Part shown: positions 45,297 through 57,805 of the stretch, in pieces
Layout of the letters: the number at the start of each line of letters is the position of its first letter
How positions within the stretch are numbered: the first letter of the stretch is position 1
Assembly (NCBI GenBank): GCA_028551475.1
Contig: CM052360.1
Location: forward strand, 5,320,501-5,384,500
DNA length: 64,000 nt
Origin: Casuarina equisetifolia
Taxonomy: Eukaryota; Streptophyta; Magnoliopsida; Fagales; Casuarinaceae
Direction: 5' to 3'
Made by a program: the position numbers and the translations under genes
Notes under the pieces: generated by a model
Databases searched by the model: none
What the model saw: the letters and a program-made list of their open reading frames with translations, nothing else
Told to the model about the DNA's origin: nothing

Positions 45297-47180
45297 TTCG
45301 TATTTGTTCATATGTTCTTGTGCCTGGAGTGAGATATATATTCCAAACCATATTCTAGGTACTTCAGAAAATAAAATATGTCGTAGAGCTCGTGGAGGTT
45401 TGTGGTCTCTCACTAGGCATTGATTGGCTATAATATGCTTCGTTTGTCTTGAGTTGTCTAACAAGTTTCCAATATTTCTCAATCTTAGTGTTTGGTGGTT
45501 GACAATAAGCGGACATAGGATGCTGTGTGGTCAATCAGTAAGCTCTAAGCACTGATCCTAAGAACTACACATGCAGAGAATTGTTTTGATGTTTTTGTAT
45601 ATTATGCATAGGAGTATTCATTCTTTTGTTGTTTAATGAATTTGGATGCTTAATGAACTTTCGGAGTCAAATTCAACAATTTTGGGCTTTATGCTTATGC
45701 TGCAACTGAATATTGGAGTAGGAATTGCTATTTTATTTTCTGGAATACTAATTCTTAAAAATATCTCTGTTGAAAACTTGATGCATACAAAACATTTCTT
45801 GTGAGCCTTTTAGATTGGTTTGTAGGTTTGGGCAGGTTAGTTCTAAGATGAACACTTAGTATTACTTGGACGCACCCCTATAGGCTTTTTAATGCCACTG
45901 ATATATACATTGACTCCCTTTCTCTCTCTCTCTCTCTAGTCAGGCTCACTCATACAGTGCTATTTTGCCCTTTTTTAAGCAATCGTGTTTACCCTCATGA
46001 AATTTTGGACCTTATACATTTCATTCAAAAAGGGCTTAAGAGGTTTGTGTTCAAAGACGGCAAGTTTCTTATGAGAGAATCAATCATCAAGTGCAGTCAT
46101 GCATAGCTGTGTTTGCACGTGTTTGCTTTTTATTTATTTATTTATTTTTCATGTGCAAAATTTTTCTTTTTCTGTTAGCACTTGTTTCACTCGATGGGAC
46201 TGGACTCTGGAAAGCCCTGTTTCTGATTCTTATTGGATGTGTTCATCATCTAGACATGTCTTCTTTGAGCTAAGATTCTATTTTGGATGTGAATCTGCAT
46301 GGTTTGAGACGCTTACATCCACTTATCTACAATGCTCTTAAAGCATGTTACCCTGGCAGGTTATTTTCGGCCACCCATTGAGAGGCCGCCTGCAAATAAT
46401 ATAGGTTTTCAGCATCCTGCGCCTAATAATCTACCAGCTGGAGCTCCAATATCAGGTGATCTTCCCTTTCTTAAAAGCTGCAGTGTTTTGTTTTGTAGCA
46501 CCGATTGTACCATCTAAAAAGCATGGGTGTGCCATGATGTTCAGTTGTCATGGAAATATGGAGATACAGTGGATGTACTAAAAGGTCCTAAAACCATGTC
46601 AGCCAGGTGGTTATATTGTGTCAACTAATGAATTCATGGAAAACATTTAGTGCTTTACATTTGGTTCTGGCCAAATGTAGTGTTTATTAAGAATCTTAGA
46701 ACTGAGCTAACTGCCCTGCCTGGCCCTGTACCAAGACATAAGAAAAAGAGCAAGAGTAAGGCAATTACATCGGTGCTTCTCCTGCATTTTTCATGGTGTG
46801 AATATATAGTATGAGAATGGAGAAGTGGGAGATAGTTGAAAGCAATGAAGTTCGGGTTTTTGTTCAACCCTCACTTTTTATTATTGTCGTTGAATAAATC
46901 AAGATTTGGCGTTGTGGTATTTTAGCACTGTTGTGTCCCCACCCCACCCCACACCCAACACTTCCCCCCCCCCCCCCCCCCCGGTGGATTGCATACTACA
47001 TTTGCATGAACATTACTTCCTATCTTCTAACAAATTCCGTGTGATTGGCAAACTATTCAGTAACCGCGCTGACATTACAGAAAGAATTATATTGTGACTT
47101 TATTTTCTCCAGGTCATGGTGTATCCCAGATGTTTCCTTGTAGACCAGATATGGCCCTTAATAGCTGGAGGCCAGCTTGA
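36829..47180 (+). CDS. HUA2: HUA2-like PWWP and CID domain protein (ENHANCER OF AG-4 family)
   Basis: Nuclear protein family that acts in pre-mRNA processing of floral and flowering-time genes in Arabidopsis (AGAMOUS, FLC). Eleven coding exons modelled: 36829-36939, 37432-37508, 37865-39838, 39932-40454, 42483-42591, 42740-42852, 42928-43115, 43652-44495, 44589-45090, 46360-46455, 47113-47180. All junctions are GT-AG and in phase; 1534 aa. Domains: PWWP at about residues 20-85 (GDLVLAKVKGFPPWPAK, YFVEFFGT); a long Ser/Lys-rich region with basic patches KRKRR (about 465) and KKRRAV (about 514); CID at about 857-990 (GRATRLAIDCAKYG, VDLFFLVDSITQCSH, RRQCLKVLRLWLERKILP); a proline-rich tract at about 1142-1282; and the C-terminal end ALNSWRPA. 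The start has an in-frame PWWP within 25 residues. Introns 4 (2.0 kb) and 9 (1.3 kb) are the longest. Whether it is HUA2 itself or a HUA2-LIKE paralogue is not settled by sequence alone. Confidence 0.93.
43363..43437. repeat. Short inverted repeat in HUA2 intron 7
   Basis: TGAATGTCAAATTT at 43363-43376 and its exact reverse complement at 43424-43437, separated by 47 bases. No target duplication is visible beside it. Confidence 0.8.
43987..44400 (+). other. Proline-rich tract encoded in HUA2 exon 8
   Basis: Low-complexity coding DNA for runs of four to nine prolines, followed by repeated PPPPPSGP-type units. Such tracts bind WW or similar domains and are a known feature of HUA2 proteins. The Gly-rich antisense ORF here is a shadow. 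Confidence 0.85.
45219..45293. repeat. (GT)n microsatellite, about 37 repeats
   Basis: Uninterrupted GT dinucleotides inside HUA2 intron 9, preceded by TATATA-type runs at about 45165-45194. Confidence 0.95.
46964..46982. repeat. Poly-C tract, 19 bases
   Basis: C19 in the last HUA2 intron, about 130 bases upstream of the terminal exon. Confidence 0.9.
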
Positions 47181-50100
47181 TAACCTCAAATTAAGAGCTT
47201 CAGTGAGTTTTCAGTGCTTGCTAGCTTGTTTAATTCAGCCAAAGTGGCTTATATTTCTCAAAATGAAGTGGAAGATTTTACATGCGGATCATGAAAAATT
47301 AACCCATAAAATAGATTTTTTACCCCCTTTGATAAAGTGGATACCTATGGGTAGTGTTTTTAAATTTGGAAACTTTATGTCGGTTCATATGGAGTTTAAT
47401 TTAGTGATGTGTTATTATAATTACCGTTTTCTGTGGTTACCAAACATTTAAGACTGTTCTCTTTGTAAATTTAGCATCTCATTTCACTCCAGTGAGTTCA
47501 TATACTCTCTGGATGGCCTTTTCCCATTTGTTTATATTTCATCGTTTGGCTTGAATGGCTGTCGTTGGATGAACTAATTTCACTGATGTTGCCTCTCTTC
47601 TCTCAGGTGATAATACTTTATATTCTCTGCTTTGGGAGGCATAAGTAGTGAAATTCAATTGCGTAGTGCCTCGAAGTAAATTCAGTTTACTGACAGTGTC
47701 CAACTACCACTTGAAGGCAGTGTAAAGATCTAGTGGAGGCTCTTGACAGGACTGTATATTGTAATTTTTCCTGACAAACTTACCCTGGGAACATTTGCTT
47801 CCAAGTGTAGGCCCATGTTTTTGACTTGGTTAGTGCACTGTTTCTTTGATCTTGTAATTATTTGAGTATCTTGTACATATCAGTCAATTCAACTACAAAT
47901 TTGAGAGTTGGAATTTAAATTATTCTTCATTTAGGCATTGTTTTTGGTGATCTGTTCCTCCATCACTTTACATTATTTTCTAACCTGCTTTAGTAATCGG
48001 AATTGGTTTTTCTCTCTTACTTGATGCGTTGTTTCTCTCTTTCGCTCTCTCTCAATAATTTCCTTGGACAAGTATTTGAACAAGGCAACCGTTAGCTTTT
48101 ATGGTATCCCTCGATTCTTTACTCTTATTAAACATTAGGACAATATCTTCATTTAGCTTATTTCAAATACACAGGATTAGGGATTGATTAGAAAATGAAC
48201 TCAGATACCAAATTGTGCGCTTTTTAATTATTGAGGCCATATAATGATATGATCTTTAAATATTAATACAAATAGAAGTTTTATTGATGGTATGCCAAAA
48301 CATGTGTTTTTTCTAGATGGTGTTGGTGGTTTTCATAAGAGCTGTATTTTATACCACTGCAAAACTTTCTCTGGTCCTAAACTACAAAATCTGTATTGCA
48401 CTCTTTCAAAGTGATTCTCGCATATGTTAGGATGCAAAGTCCATTGGTAGGTTTTCTTGGTGGTATTTCCACTTCAAGCGATGTTGGATAGTATGCATGT
48501 TTTATTGGTTATGTCAGTGTAGTATTGCTATTGCTCATACATATAGTGAAATGCTTATGCCCTTTTTGCACCATCTGATTAGGAAACAGAATCATGCTTA
48601 CCCGACCATTGCAGAGTTCTAGGAGATGTAGAAGAAAGTGATGAATGGGCAGCTTAATGAATGTTGTGACAAAGTTTAGAAATGGTTAATATATTTAAGA
48701 TAATTACTTATTTACAAAGTTCGGTCTCACCTTGGAGTTGGGATTTACTCAATTACCTAGATGCGTGAATTACTCTCTTGTTATTAGACACAATTTTTGC
48801 CCTCTGGATTAATAGACTTGAGGATTGGGCACTAGATTCCTTGGGTTAATACTGTTATATTACCTGTGGCCTGAGTGAGGCTCAAGGCTTTAGATTAATC
48901 AACCAAAAAAGTGAAGGAATCTGATTTCGATTTGAGGAAGTGTAGCAATCCTTTATATTCTGGAAACCACTGAGTAGAGGTGAAACAATAACTGGAAATA
49001 AGGACAGACGGGAAGCCAAAGTGAGGAAGGTGGTGCACACCGAGGAACCAAAGGCAAGCAAAAGAGGCTGGTAGTGCTTCAGACAAAAAGGGAAAAGAAG
49101 GGTGAAAGGATAAGGAACGAGACAGAAGGTGTGGCGTATAAAGGATAGATTTTCTAGAAGAGGGACTTTACGTTAGATCTATATGGTAGGTATTGTGATT
49201 GGGTTGACAAACTTGATACCTTATTCTTGATACCCAAACCCCAGAGTTGTTGGACATCAAACGTTGATACAACCACTGCCCAGCATTCGTCCGTAATCAA
49301 TTTTTTATGACTGGATCAGCTTGTTTTTCATGTCTGCTCAGGCGTTTGGGGTTTTGGCCACCACTAATACATTGTCTCACCTGTTTCTTTTTTTATTGGT
49401 CAATTTTGGCGCTTGTTTTCTTGTGTATTTTGGTGCGATGGTTCACCAAATTTGTGTTGGTCTTAGGGTTAACATTTTTCAGTATCATTATTTGAGACAT
49501 TTTTATACTGGAGTGGTCAGCTTTCTCCCATTGTCTTCTGTAATGGGTGTTGATAGTATGTTGGTTCAAAGTCAAATTCATTAATAAGTATGCCATGTCA
49601 AAGTGTTTTGTTGTTATGGGATTCTCAAAACCAACTATTGTGGACAAAAATGGCTTTCTAATCTCCATTTTAACATATTGGAGAAGATAAAATGTTTCCA
49701 TTGTTCTAGCATGACCGACGTTGGTATCAATACCGACTGCAAGTAGTTGCCAGTGATGGGTTGAAGGGTGTTGGAAAAGACTGACGGTGTTGTATGGCCA
49801 GATTTTACAAATACTCATGGTATCTACTTGCCATTGAGGTCGATTCCATTCTTTGCCTTCTACACATTAATAAAATGCTTTATGTTCTGTGTGACTTGCC
49901 TTGGGCTTGGATTTGAGAAGTTGCATGTGAACCTATTTTTAGTGGATTGAGTTCATTTTACATTCTCCTCCTTTTTCCCCCGGGGGAAAGAGAGAGAGGA
50001 TAAAGAGGAGGAAGAGGGAGGGAAGGGAGGAGAGGGGTGGTGGGGTGTCTGCGTTGAATACTTTGTTGTTGTGTTCTAATTTTGAACTTGGTTTTGTAGT

Positions 50101-53100
50101 TCTGACTTATTCTTCCTTCAAAACCTCTTGTTGTTATGCTGTTTTGATGGACAAAGCTATTGATCTCTCTCTCTCTCTCTCTCTATCTCCCCCTCTATCT
50201 CCCCCTCTTTTTTCGAATACATCAAAGACGTGCAACATTAGCATATCTTCATAATTGGCCCCTTGTTTTACTCCTATTCTATATCAGGGTTCATTTATCC
50301 TTCTTTTTCCCCCCCCTCTTGTATTCTTCTAAAATTATGATGAGTGACATTGAAACAGCTTGGATATCTGCATCTGTGATGGTAGATTATAGCAAAATCT
50401 GTACAATTTTTTCAAGTAGGAATAAGTCATGTGATTTCAATACCAAAAGGGTACAATCCAAAAAGGATAACTTGTTGGGACAACAGGTAACTGTAAGCTT
50501 AAACATATGGGTTAGTTTTAATTCATGTGATTTTTTAATCACTTACATTTGTGAATAATTTCAAATATCAGCTTCAATTTTCGTAGTCATGTTTGTATAC
50601 ACCAATTATCTTCTCTTTACATGTGAGATTGTCATCAGATTGATTATAACATCCTCATATAAACCTATGGGCCGTCTCCTAGGATCATTCTTACAGACTT
50701 GTCTGCTCTAACCATCCTGGTTCTGCTTCAGTTAACAAAAAGATGCAATCTTCATGCATATGCACTGTGTTTTCTTTCAGTTGTGACTAGTATCACCCAC
50801 CATGCTGCATACTCGTATTTGATATGATATCACTTGTTAAGGATGTAAATGGCTGGGAAATGCAGTCATGGTCTAATATGTTCAGTCTATGGGTTTGGCA
50901 CAATCTTTAAACTAACCACTGACGATTGTGATAGTTTTCTAGTGTGGGATTTGACCCATCACACTTGCATGTAATCTGGACTTTTGGATATTTATTTTCC
51001 TTAGGAAATTAAGTATTTTGGAAACGTTCAACTTGTCAGGATTAGGATTTCAATTTAAAAATTCCTGCTTCTACAAAGAATTACATATTCTTATCTAACC
51101 TTCTCTAGGTAGGCAGAATTATGCTCCTAATATCTGCTACTATGTCATTTTTTAAATGTTTACTGAAGCCGAAACATCTATCTTCCCAAACAAGACTTCT
51201 TATAGTTCTCATATAAGTGTTTCAGATGCTTACTGCCTAACTAGTTTGCATCTTGAATTGATGATATTTCTGCCAGTTGAAAGAAGTTGCTGTAGTTCAT
51301 CATACTATGCTAGGGTAGGAATGACGTACTTGGCCATTGACTTGAGATGTAAAGAGATATGGGTGTGATAGGCGAGTAAGACTACTATGGATGAACGATT
51401 GGTCTATTAAAAGAAAAGCAAATGTGTAAAAGGCATATGTTAGCTCATTGCTATTTTGACCTTTGGAAAGATTTGGCATTCCAAGATTTTTTCTTTTCTT
51501 TTTTTAATAGGTACAGGGGGTGTGGGATTTTGTTGTCTTGAACTTGGGACCTCCTTGGTCCTAGGCTATCTTGGTTCCAACTAAGCCGAGGTTTCTAGAC
51601 AACATTCCAGTGTTGTCATCAAAAAAAGAACATAGATTCAAGTGTAGCAGTTTGTAGTTATTTTGTTTTCCTTTGCTGCTTCCATCATTAGCTTAATTTG
51701 ATCTAATTTCAGTGGAATTGTTTGCATGATTTCTATGGTTTATGTTTTGTGTGCTATTTGTGCTTACTGCTCCTTTTTTTTTTTTCTCCTTTTCAATATC
51801 ATTTCCTTCATCAGGTTTTGAAATTGAATTAGCTAAGCCGTCTTTGGGCCATCTTTGTTTGCAGTATAGAATGAAATCAGTAGGCTGATTGTATCATGAT
51901 CTTTAGTATTGTAGGCCAAGGAGTGTGGAAAGCTTGGTTCTGATAACTGGACTTTACTAGAGGAGGTTGGAAGTAAGTCTAAAATTCCTTGAATTTGCCC
52001 TATGTATCTAGTTTTCAACTTGTTAAAATGTCATGGAGTAGATGTGTTCATGGGAGATTCAACTCCTTTCTCTCTTCCTGCCTTTTCATTTGGAGATGCG
52101 GGGTTTAGTGTTGTGATGCCCAAGGTGGATTGAGTTTGAAGCATTCAAAGATAAAAATGTGTTAGCTGAATGGATTTGATATTTGAGGACAGACATTCGT
52201 TATCAACTCTTTTTACTGTATGCCAAAGTATGGCATGGCTTGATAGGAATCTTGTGTTAGGAGACCAAAAGCTAAAGCTATGCTTCTCCTGGTTTCAAAG
52301 AGTACGTTTCACTCCAGATTCTGTTTTTGTTTGCTAGTGTTACTTCACCATACACTGCACTGTCATAGCTTTTCAGATTCATCCTTCCTGTAATCCTTTG
52401 ATCCCAAATTCATAAATATTCTTCTTAGAACTTTGAAAAAACTAATTTCCCCCTGGGTTTGACCACCTAATTAACTCCTCACATCAAATCCTAATTCCCC
52501 ACATAAATTTCCAGCTCCTCTTGTTTTTGCTTGATATCCTTCTAAGCTGTCATCAGTCTACAGATCCCAAACAAAATATCATAACTGGTTTTTGTAGCAT
52601 ATAACTGGTTTGATGTCTGTCCCCTCTGTTTTGTCTAGAGTGAGAACCCACAAAAATTAGAAGTACGGAAAATGAATCTAACCTTAGATTTTGATCCTGG
52701 AAGATTAGGGTAAAAGGAAATTGAGAATCTTCTGTTCTTGGTCATTGATACGGCTAAATTCTTGTAGTTGCAAAATATTTGTGAAATTGGCTCTTCATGT
52801 GGTGTGATGTTAGAAGTGTATGTAGGCTCTCTACAGACAAAAAACTACTAAGGGAAAACGCTTCTTAATCTTAATGTGTTGAGTGTGCATAAGTGCAGTT
52901 AAATTACTGGCAGAAACTTTATGGCGTTGCTCCAAGCACTAAGAATTGCATTTTTTGGGTTTTATTTTTTTATTTTATATTTTTATAATAGACCTAGGAT
53001 CAAATTCGCTAGATTGTGTTGGATTGCCGATTTAAGTCATGAATGTTACTTCTTCTGATTGAATTGGATGTCGTTATTTTGTAATGTACAGATACCATAT

Positions 53101-55237
53101 TTGGTTGAGCATTTGGGAGCTTAAAGAAATCTAATTATGTGTGCCCCCAGCCTTTTGCGGTTGTAGAAAGGTCTGGTTACTGGAGCGTTAGGCTGGATCG
53201 ACCTGTATCTTTTTGTTCAATTCTATCAATTTCCCTTTTTATTCTCTTATATTATGTGAATCTTTCTCTTGGACATTTATGTCGTCGTTAGATAAAACAT
53301 TTTGCACTTAAAGACTGCCATCTCCTTTGGCATACGGAAAGTTTATTTGATGTACAAGTGCAGTTATGTTGTAGATCAGGATCTTGAGGTAGATAGAAAT
53401 CTGGTTTAAAGAATCACAAGAAGCAGATGTTCATCTGGTTCAGCTTGCTTCTGTTTTGCTTTATAAGTTTATAGCTATGCAGTTAGTATGGGTATCTTGA
53501 TGGGTTATAGTTAGTTACACTAAGATTGCTGGAGGGTTAGAGATATATCTTTGCTTCAATTTACTAATGTTGTAATTTTTTTATCCGAGAGTCGTTTCAA
53601 GATCTTCCCTTTCGTTGGTGTCTGAGTGCTCTCTTCTCTCTTCTTCGCCACCCCACACCTCTCTCTTATCTAAAGGAAATGGCCGGATGCTGTTTAGATA
53701 TGGCACTGTTATTAGGGCATTTCTGTTTTATACCCATCTTCGCGTCTGAATATTTGCCGACATATTCAGTGTGAAACTAACCTCATCTTTCCTCTAGTTT
53801 CGTAAGCGTGAAAACTAATCTTTTTTCTTTAGTTATCATGTATGGGAATTTGTGGAAGCCAACTATTGCAAAAAGATTTTCTTTTGGATGTATTTGTTCC
53901 TTAAGACTAGATAGCACTTGTCATGAAACCAGGACCATTGTTTATGCCTAATTAATTATCAGTACTTAAAAACACATCTGTAGAGCTGGCCTGGATATAG
54001 CCAATTTGAAGAATGTCAAAAGCAACAAAAGAAATGGAAAAACATGATAGAAACTATAATTTTGTGAGTGGTGATATGATGTATTTTGTGCTATTCTTTT
54101 GTCCTTTGCTGAAGCAGAGAATATTCGGTTCAGAATAACATGGTAACAAGACATCATATTGTTACAGGTTATGGAATATAATTAATATTGAAATGCCCAC
54201 CATTTTGGGGCTTTCAGTTTGGTCACCCATCAACTAATAAGGTTCTTACCACATGGCAGATAAAACTACTGCAAAATGTTGAGGTAAATATTTGAAATTG
54301 ATTTTTGGCAGGATAATGCTAATAATTATTTACTGTGAGTCATTTTTCTCGTAGGAGTACTTTCTCCCAATCCGAAAGTAGTTTTTGTATGTTCTTTAAA
54401 ATTGATGATAACATCGCTTTTAAGGGCCTCTATTTTTGGAGTTGACCTGTTTCTCTTAACCAAGCGAGTTGGACAGATTTGCTCTATACAGGACACTTCA
54501 TATCAAGAAATTGGTTATTTATTGTCCCGTATATTCTAGATTTACAAGATTTTTGGTTTTCGAATTTTATTCTATGACTGCCTTCTGATGCAATTTCTTT
54601 TCAAGCATTTCATGGAGGTCATATTTTAACACATTGCCCCTTACTGATAAATCTTCTGTGGGCTGATATTTTAGTATTTTTCCTCCGACAAATGGTGTAT
54701 TAAAAATTTTTCCAGTGTAAATTTGCCTGACCCATTAATGGGTTAAATGTTCTGCTTCTGTTTATCATGAATTTCAAAATTACATATTGAATTCCCGTCT
54801 TTCTGGAATTCATATTTTAGTTAGTTTAGCATAATTATAAAGCTGTAATATTGTTATTTTACTGATGAGACATCTTTTAATATTTGATACGTATGGGTTT
54901 AATCTTGTGATGAGATATGCTCTTCTCTGAAATAATGGTGTTTATAATATATCATGTGAACAAGGTCGCTGCCCTCTTTTAGACACGGAAGTATTAGGAT
55001 TTGAGGCATTTATTTTTTGTTTAAGACTTCATCCAATACACTCCGTCCTCTCAAAAAATGGATCTGCTGAAGTGGAGAACATACTTTCAGATAGATGTGG
55101 AACGTCAATACTGCAGCCAATTCCTTTTGAGATAGTTTTTAAATCTAAACTCATTTGTTTGACTGATAACGAATGATCTCTAGATAATAAGTCTTAAGTT
55201 ATAACCATAATTTTTTTATTTTTTCTTTGATATGTAG
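47181..55237. other. HUA2 3' region and long stretch without a clear gene
   Basis: The first few hundred bases are probably HUA2 3' UTR. An acceptor-like CTCTTCTCTCAG ends at 47606 and could start a 3' UTR exon. From about 48 to 55 kb I find only short unsupported ORFs, a purine-rich tract with a palindromic centre (about 49973-50046), CT repeats near 50163-50210, and AT-rich filler. No transposon termini are recognised. Confidence 0.5.
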
Positions 55238-55426
55238 AGGATTTCACAACTTCGTCCCAACCAAAGGAAGATATGCAGCCTATTGCCAAGTGAGTCCATG
55301 TTGTAGGATTGCTAGTTCAAGTTTTCATATCTTCTAACCGTTTACATGAAAGCTGAGGCCTTTCCCTTTGGAATTGTTATCAGGGATGACCTTTTAGCAC
55401 GACTTACAGCCAAGCAAGATCGTTGA
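55238..55426 (+). CDS. Two candidate terminal coding exons of an unidentified transcript
   Basis: Exon 55238-55289 follows a strong pyrimidine tract and TATGTAG acceptor and ends AA|GTGAGT. Exon 55384-55426 follows TTGTTATCAG and ends in TGA. Joined, they keep one frame through EDFTTSSQPKEDMQPIAK and then DDLLARLTAKQDR before the stop. The tail looks like real coding sequence, and DDLLARL resembles the MIM1-type ends of ESCRT-III proteins, but I cannot name the protein. Upstream exons were not found. The entry phase (two bases completing a codon) also fits splicing from HUA2 exon 9 or 10, so an alternative HUA2 3' end is possible. Confidence 0.35.
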
Positions 55427-57805
55427 TTCTTGAAATGATCTTTACCTATCCTCTTTCCTAACCCCAGTAATGACAAATTGCTACGGCCAGCCAACAAAAG
55501 TAGGACGGATCCTCCTCTACTGTAATGTATCCACGATTCTTGCTTCATTACTTACAGGATGTCAAATCTTTTATGTTCGTTTCTTCGGTGGTTGGAATTT
55601 CAGCCTGTGAGGACTGTTAGAACTTGCTAACATGCCCTCCCAAAATAACAACAACAAAGGAAACGGCAAAGAAAGAAAGAGAACTAGCTGAACTGGAATT
55701 TCTGTATATTATACATTACTTAATTTTCGCTAGCTGCTGATTTTTCCCTTACTCTAAAAGATGAGGAAAGCTTGAGTTATGACATGTAGATAACCGTGCT
55801 CTAGACTTTACAGACCCAAAAGGCAGAAAGCCAAAGAAAGAGTGCACATAACACGGGGATAATCTGTATACAAAAGAACAAAATCTTGTTCATATCATGA
55901 AGTATACATGCATATAGTCATATTTTCCGTACAAAGTAAAAAACATTGTGCATAGATAATAGCTGTGAGATGTCTTTGTGCTCTTTGGATTAGGAATTGC
56001 TTTTCCTAGCGGATGCACGGGATTCCTACAAGTCCCTTGACCCATAAAATGTTATGTGGTCAAGTAGACTAATCAAGAAGAGTTTGCGTTCGTGGTAGAG
56101 TGAAAAATGTAGGCCTATTAGCTTTTTTGCTCGGATTGTACGGTCATACTGTCGTCCAAAGGAGAACCCCACGATGGACGGTGGATGACTGATTTTAGAT
56201 CCTAGAAGGCGAGTGGTGAATCCTCTTCCCTTTCTTGGGTCCTCCTCAGTTGAGTCCTGTGATTTACAACTCGGATGTTGACCGAACCATTCAAACAGCA
56301 GGTATGTGGTTTTAATTTCACTTGTAACTAGATATGTGTATCCTATAAAATTGCTTTCAAAAGATAGTGTTACATCCTTAACACGGCCTTACTTTCAACA
56401 ATGACCAAAATAAAATAAATAAATAAATTGAAGATTATTTATCTATTGCTTCATGCTTCTATAATGTTATTTCTTTGGCGGAATGGTTTTCATGGTGATA
56501 TTCAAGCCCGTATATGTTCATTTATAAGGCAACCACCCACAAATGATTTTTTTTTCCTCTTTCTATTGTCAATCTATAAATTTTAGCTTATTAGCTTGGA
56601 AGTGCTGTGAAAGATTGAATGGTTCTCAGTGTAGTATTTTTTAGAATTCAATTTTAATAAATGCAAAGATTAAGATATGCATTTTTCACAATTGGAATAA
56701 CCTATAGTTCTCTCAATTTGGTTTAAACAAATAACAACTTGTATTGGAAGTCATTATTATTGAACTCAGTCCCACACCGGCAAAAGAAAGTTTGGTCTCC
56801 AGCTTTATTAAGAAAAGGGGTGTCCTTCCGTGGCCATCCTGATTCACAAATTTAATTTAGTATCACCAACCAGATTCTCACTTGTGAGTAAACTCAACCC
56901 TTAAAATGGGCTATTACTTAAAGGTAAGTGATAAATTTGTAAGTTAACATGATGGTAAAAGCACTTATCATAGATATATAAGTACCTCCTATATTTACTT
57001 ATATCAAACTTTACAGCTCAGTATATGGGTGTGACAATGCAACTTCACACCCAACTTGTCACTATTAGACGATTATAGCATCTTCCCTATTCCTATTGGG
57101 TCGTTATTTTGGCTTTGAACTGGAGGTAAACTTGTTGCTGAAGACGGTCGCTGTTTGTTGAATAGGCAATAGCATGATCAAAGTAAAATTTCTTGAGAAA
57201 AAAAGGTAACTATTAATACATAGAGAGAAGAATCCTGGTCATAGGGATATTGTACTTTTGTTAACAGACAACTAAACTCAAGCACAAACTTTTGATAACA
57301 GATCCGTTGCTAATTGTCAGGGGCAGCAGTGTTACAAACATAAACTGCAGCAATCCCCAATTCTAAGTGAATGTAACAAGAAAAGTGCAATATTAATGAA
57401 TAAATAATTGATTAAGAAATACGTATATATAATAGAGATTTACCTTCAATGGCAGAGCTATAGATCTAATTACACTCGCTGGTTGGCACCGTAATTCGTA
57501 CAAGTTCCTCTACCAAAAATCTAAACCAAAAAAATAAGTAAATAAATGAATGCTGCAATCCAACGCGTATCAGCTGCCTCTTCATACCTCGTCCTTTCCT
57601 CTTTACATTAGCTTCCTTTACGGCCATGTAAGATCCTTGCCAGAAGGCAGAGATCGACAGAGCATATAAATCAATGGATTTCCTTATTCAAAAGTTTCCA
57701 CTTTTTTTTTTCTCTGTATATATCTACCGACTATGAGCTGGCAATAGATGGGGCGGAGAAAAATTGATCAATATGGATGGCCAAATTAAGTTGTATCAAC
57801 ATGAG
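55427..57805. other. Intergenic region and LysM gene 3' region
   Basis: AT-rich, no supported gene. The last few hundred bases before 57806 would be the 3' UTR of the minus-strand LysM gene. Confidence 0.5.

Noticed and set aside
45123..45482. ORFs of repeated His-Thr or Cys-Val on both strands
   Set aside because: They are translations of the (GT)n microsatellite inside a HUA2 intron.
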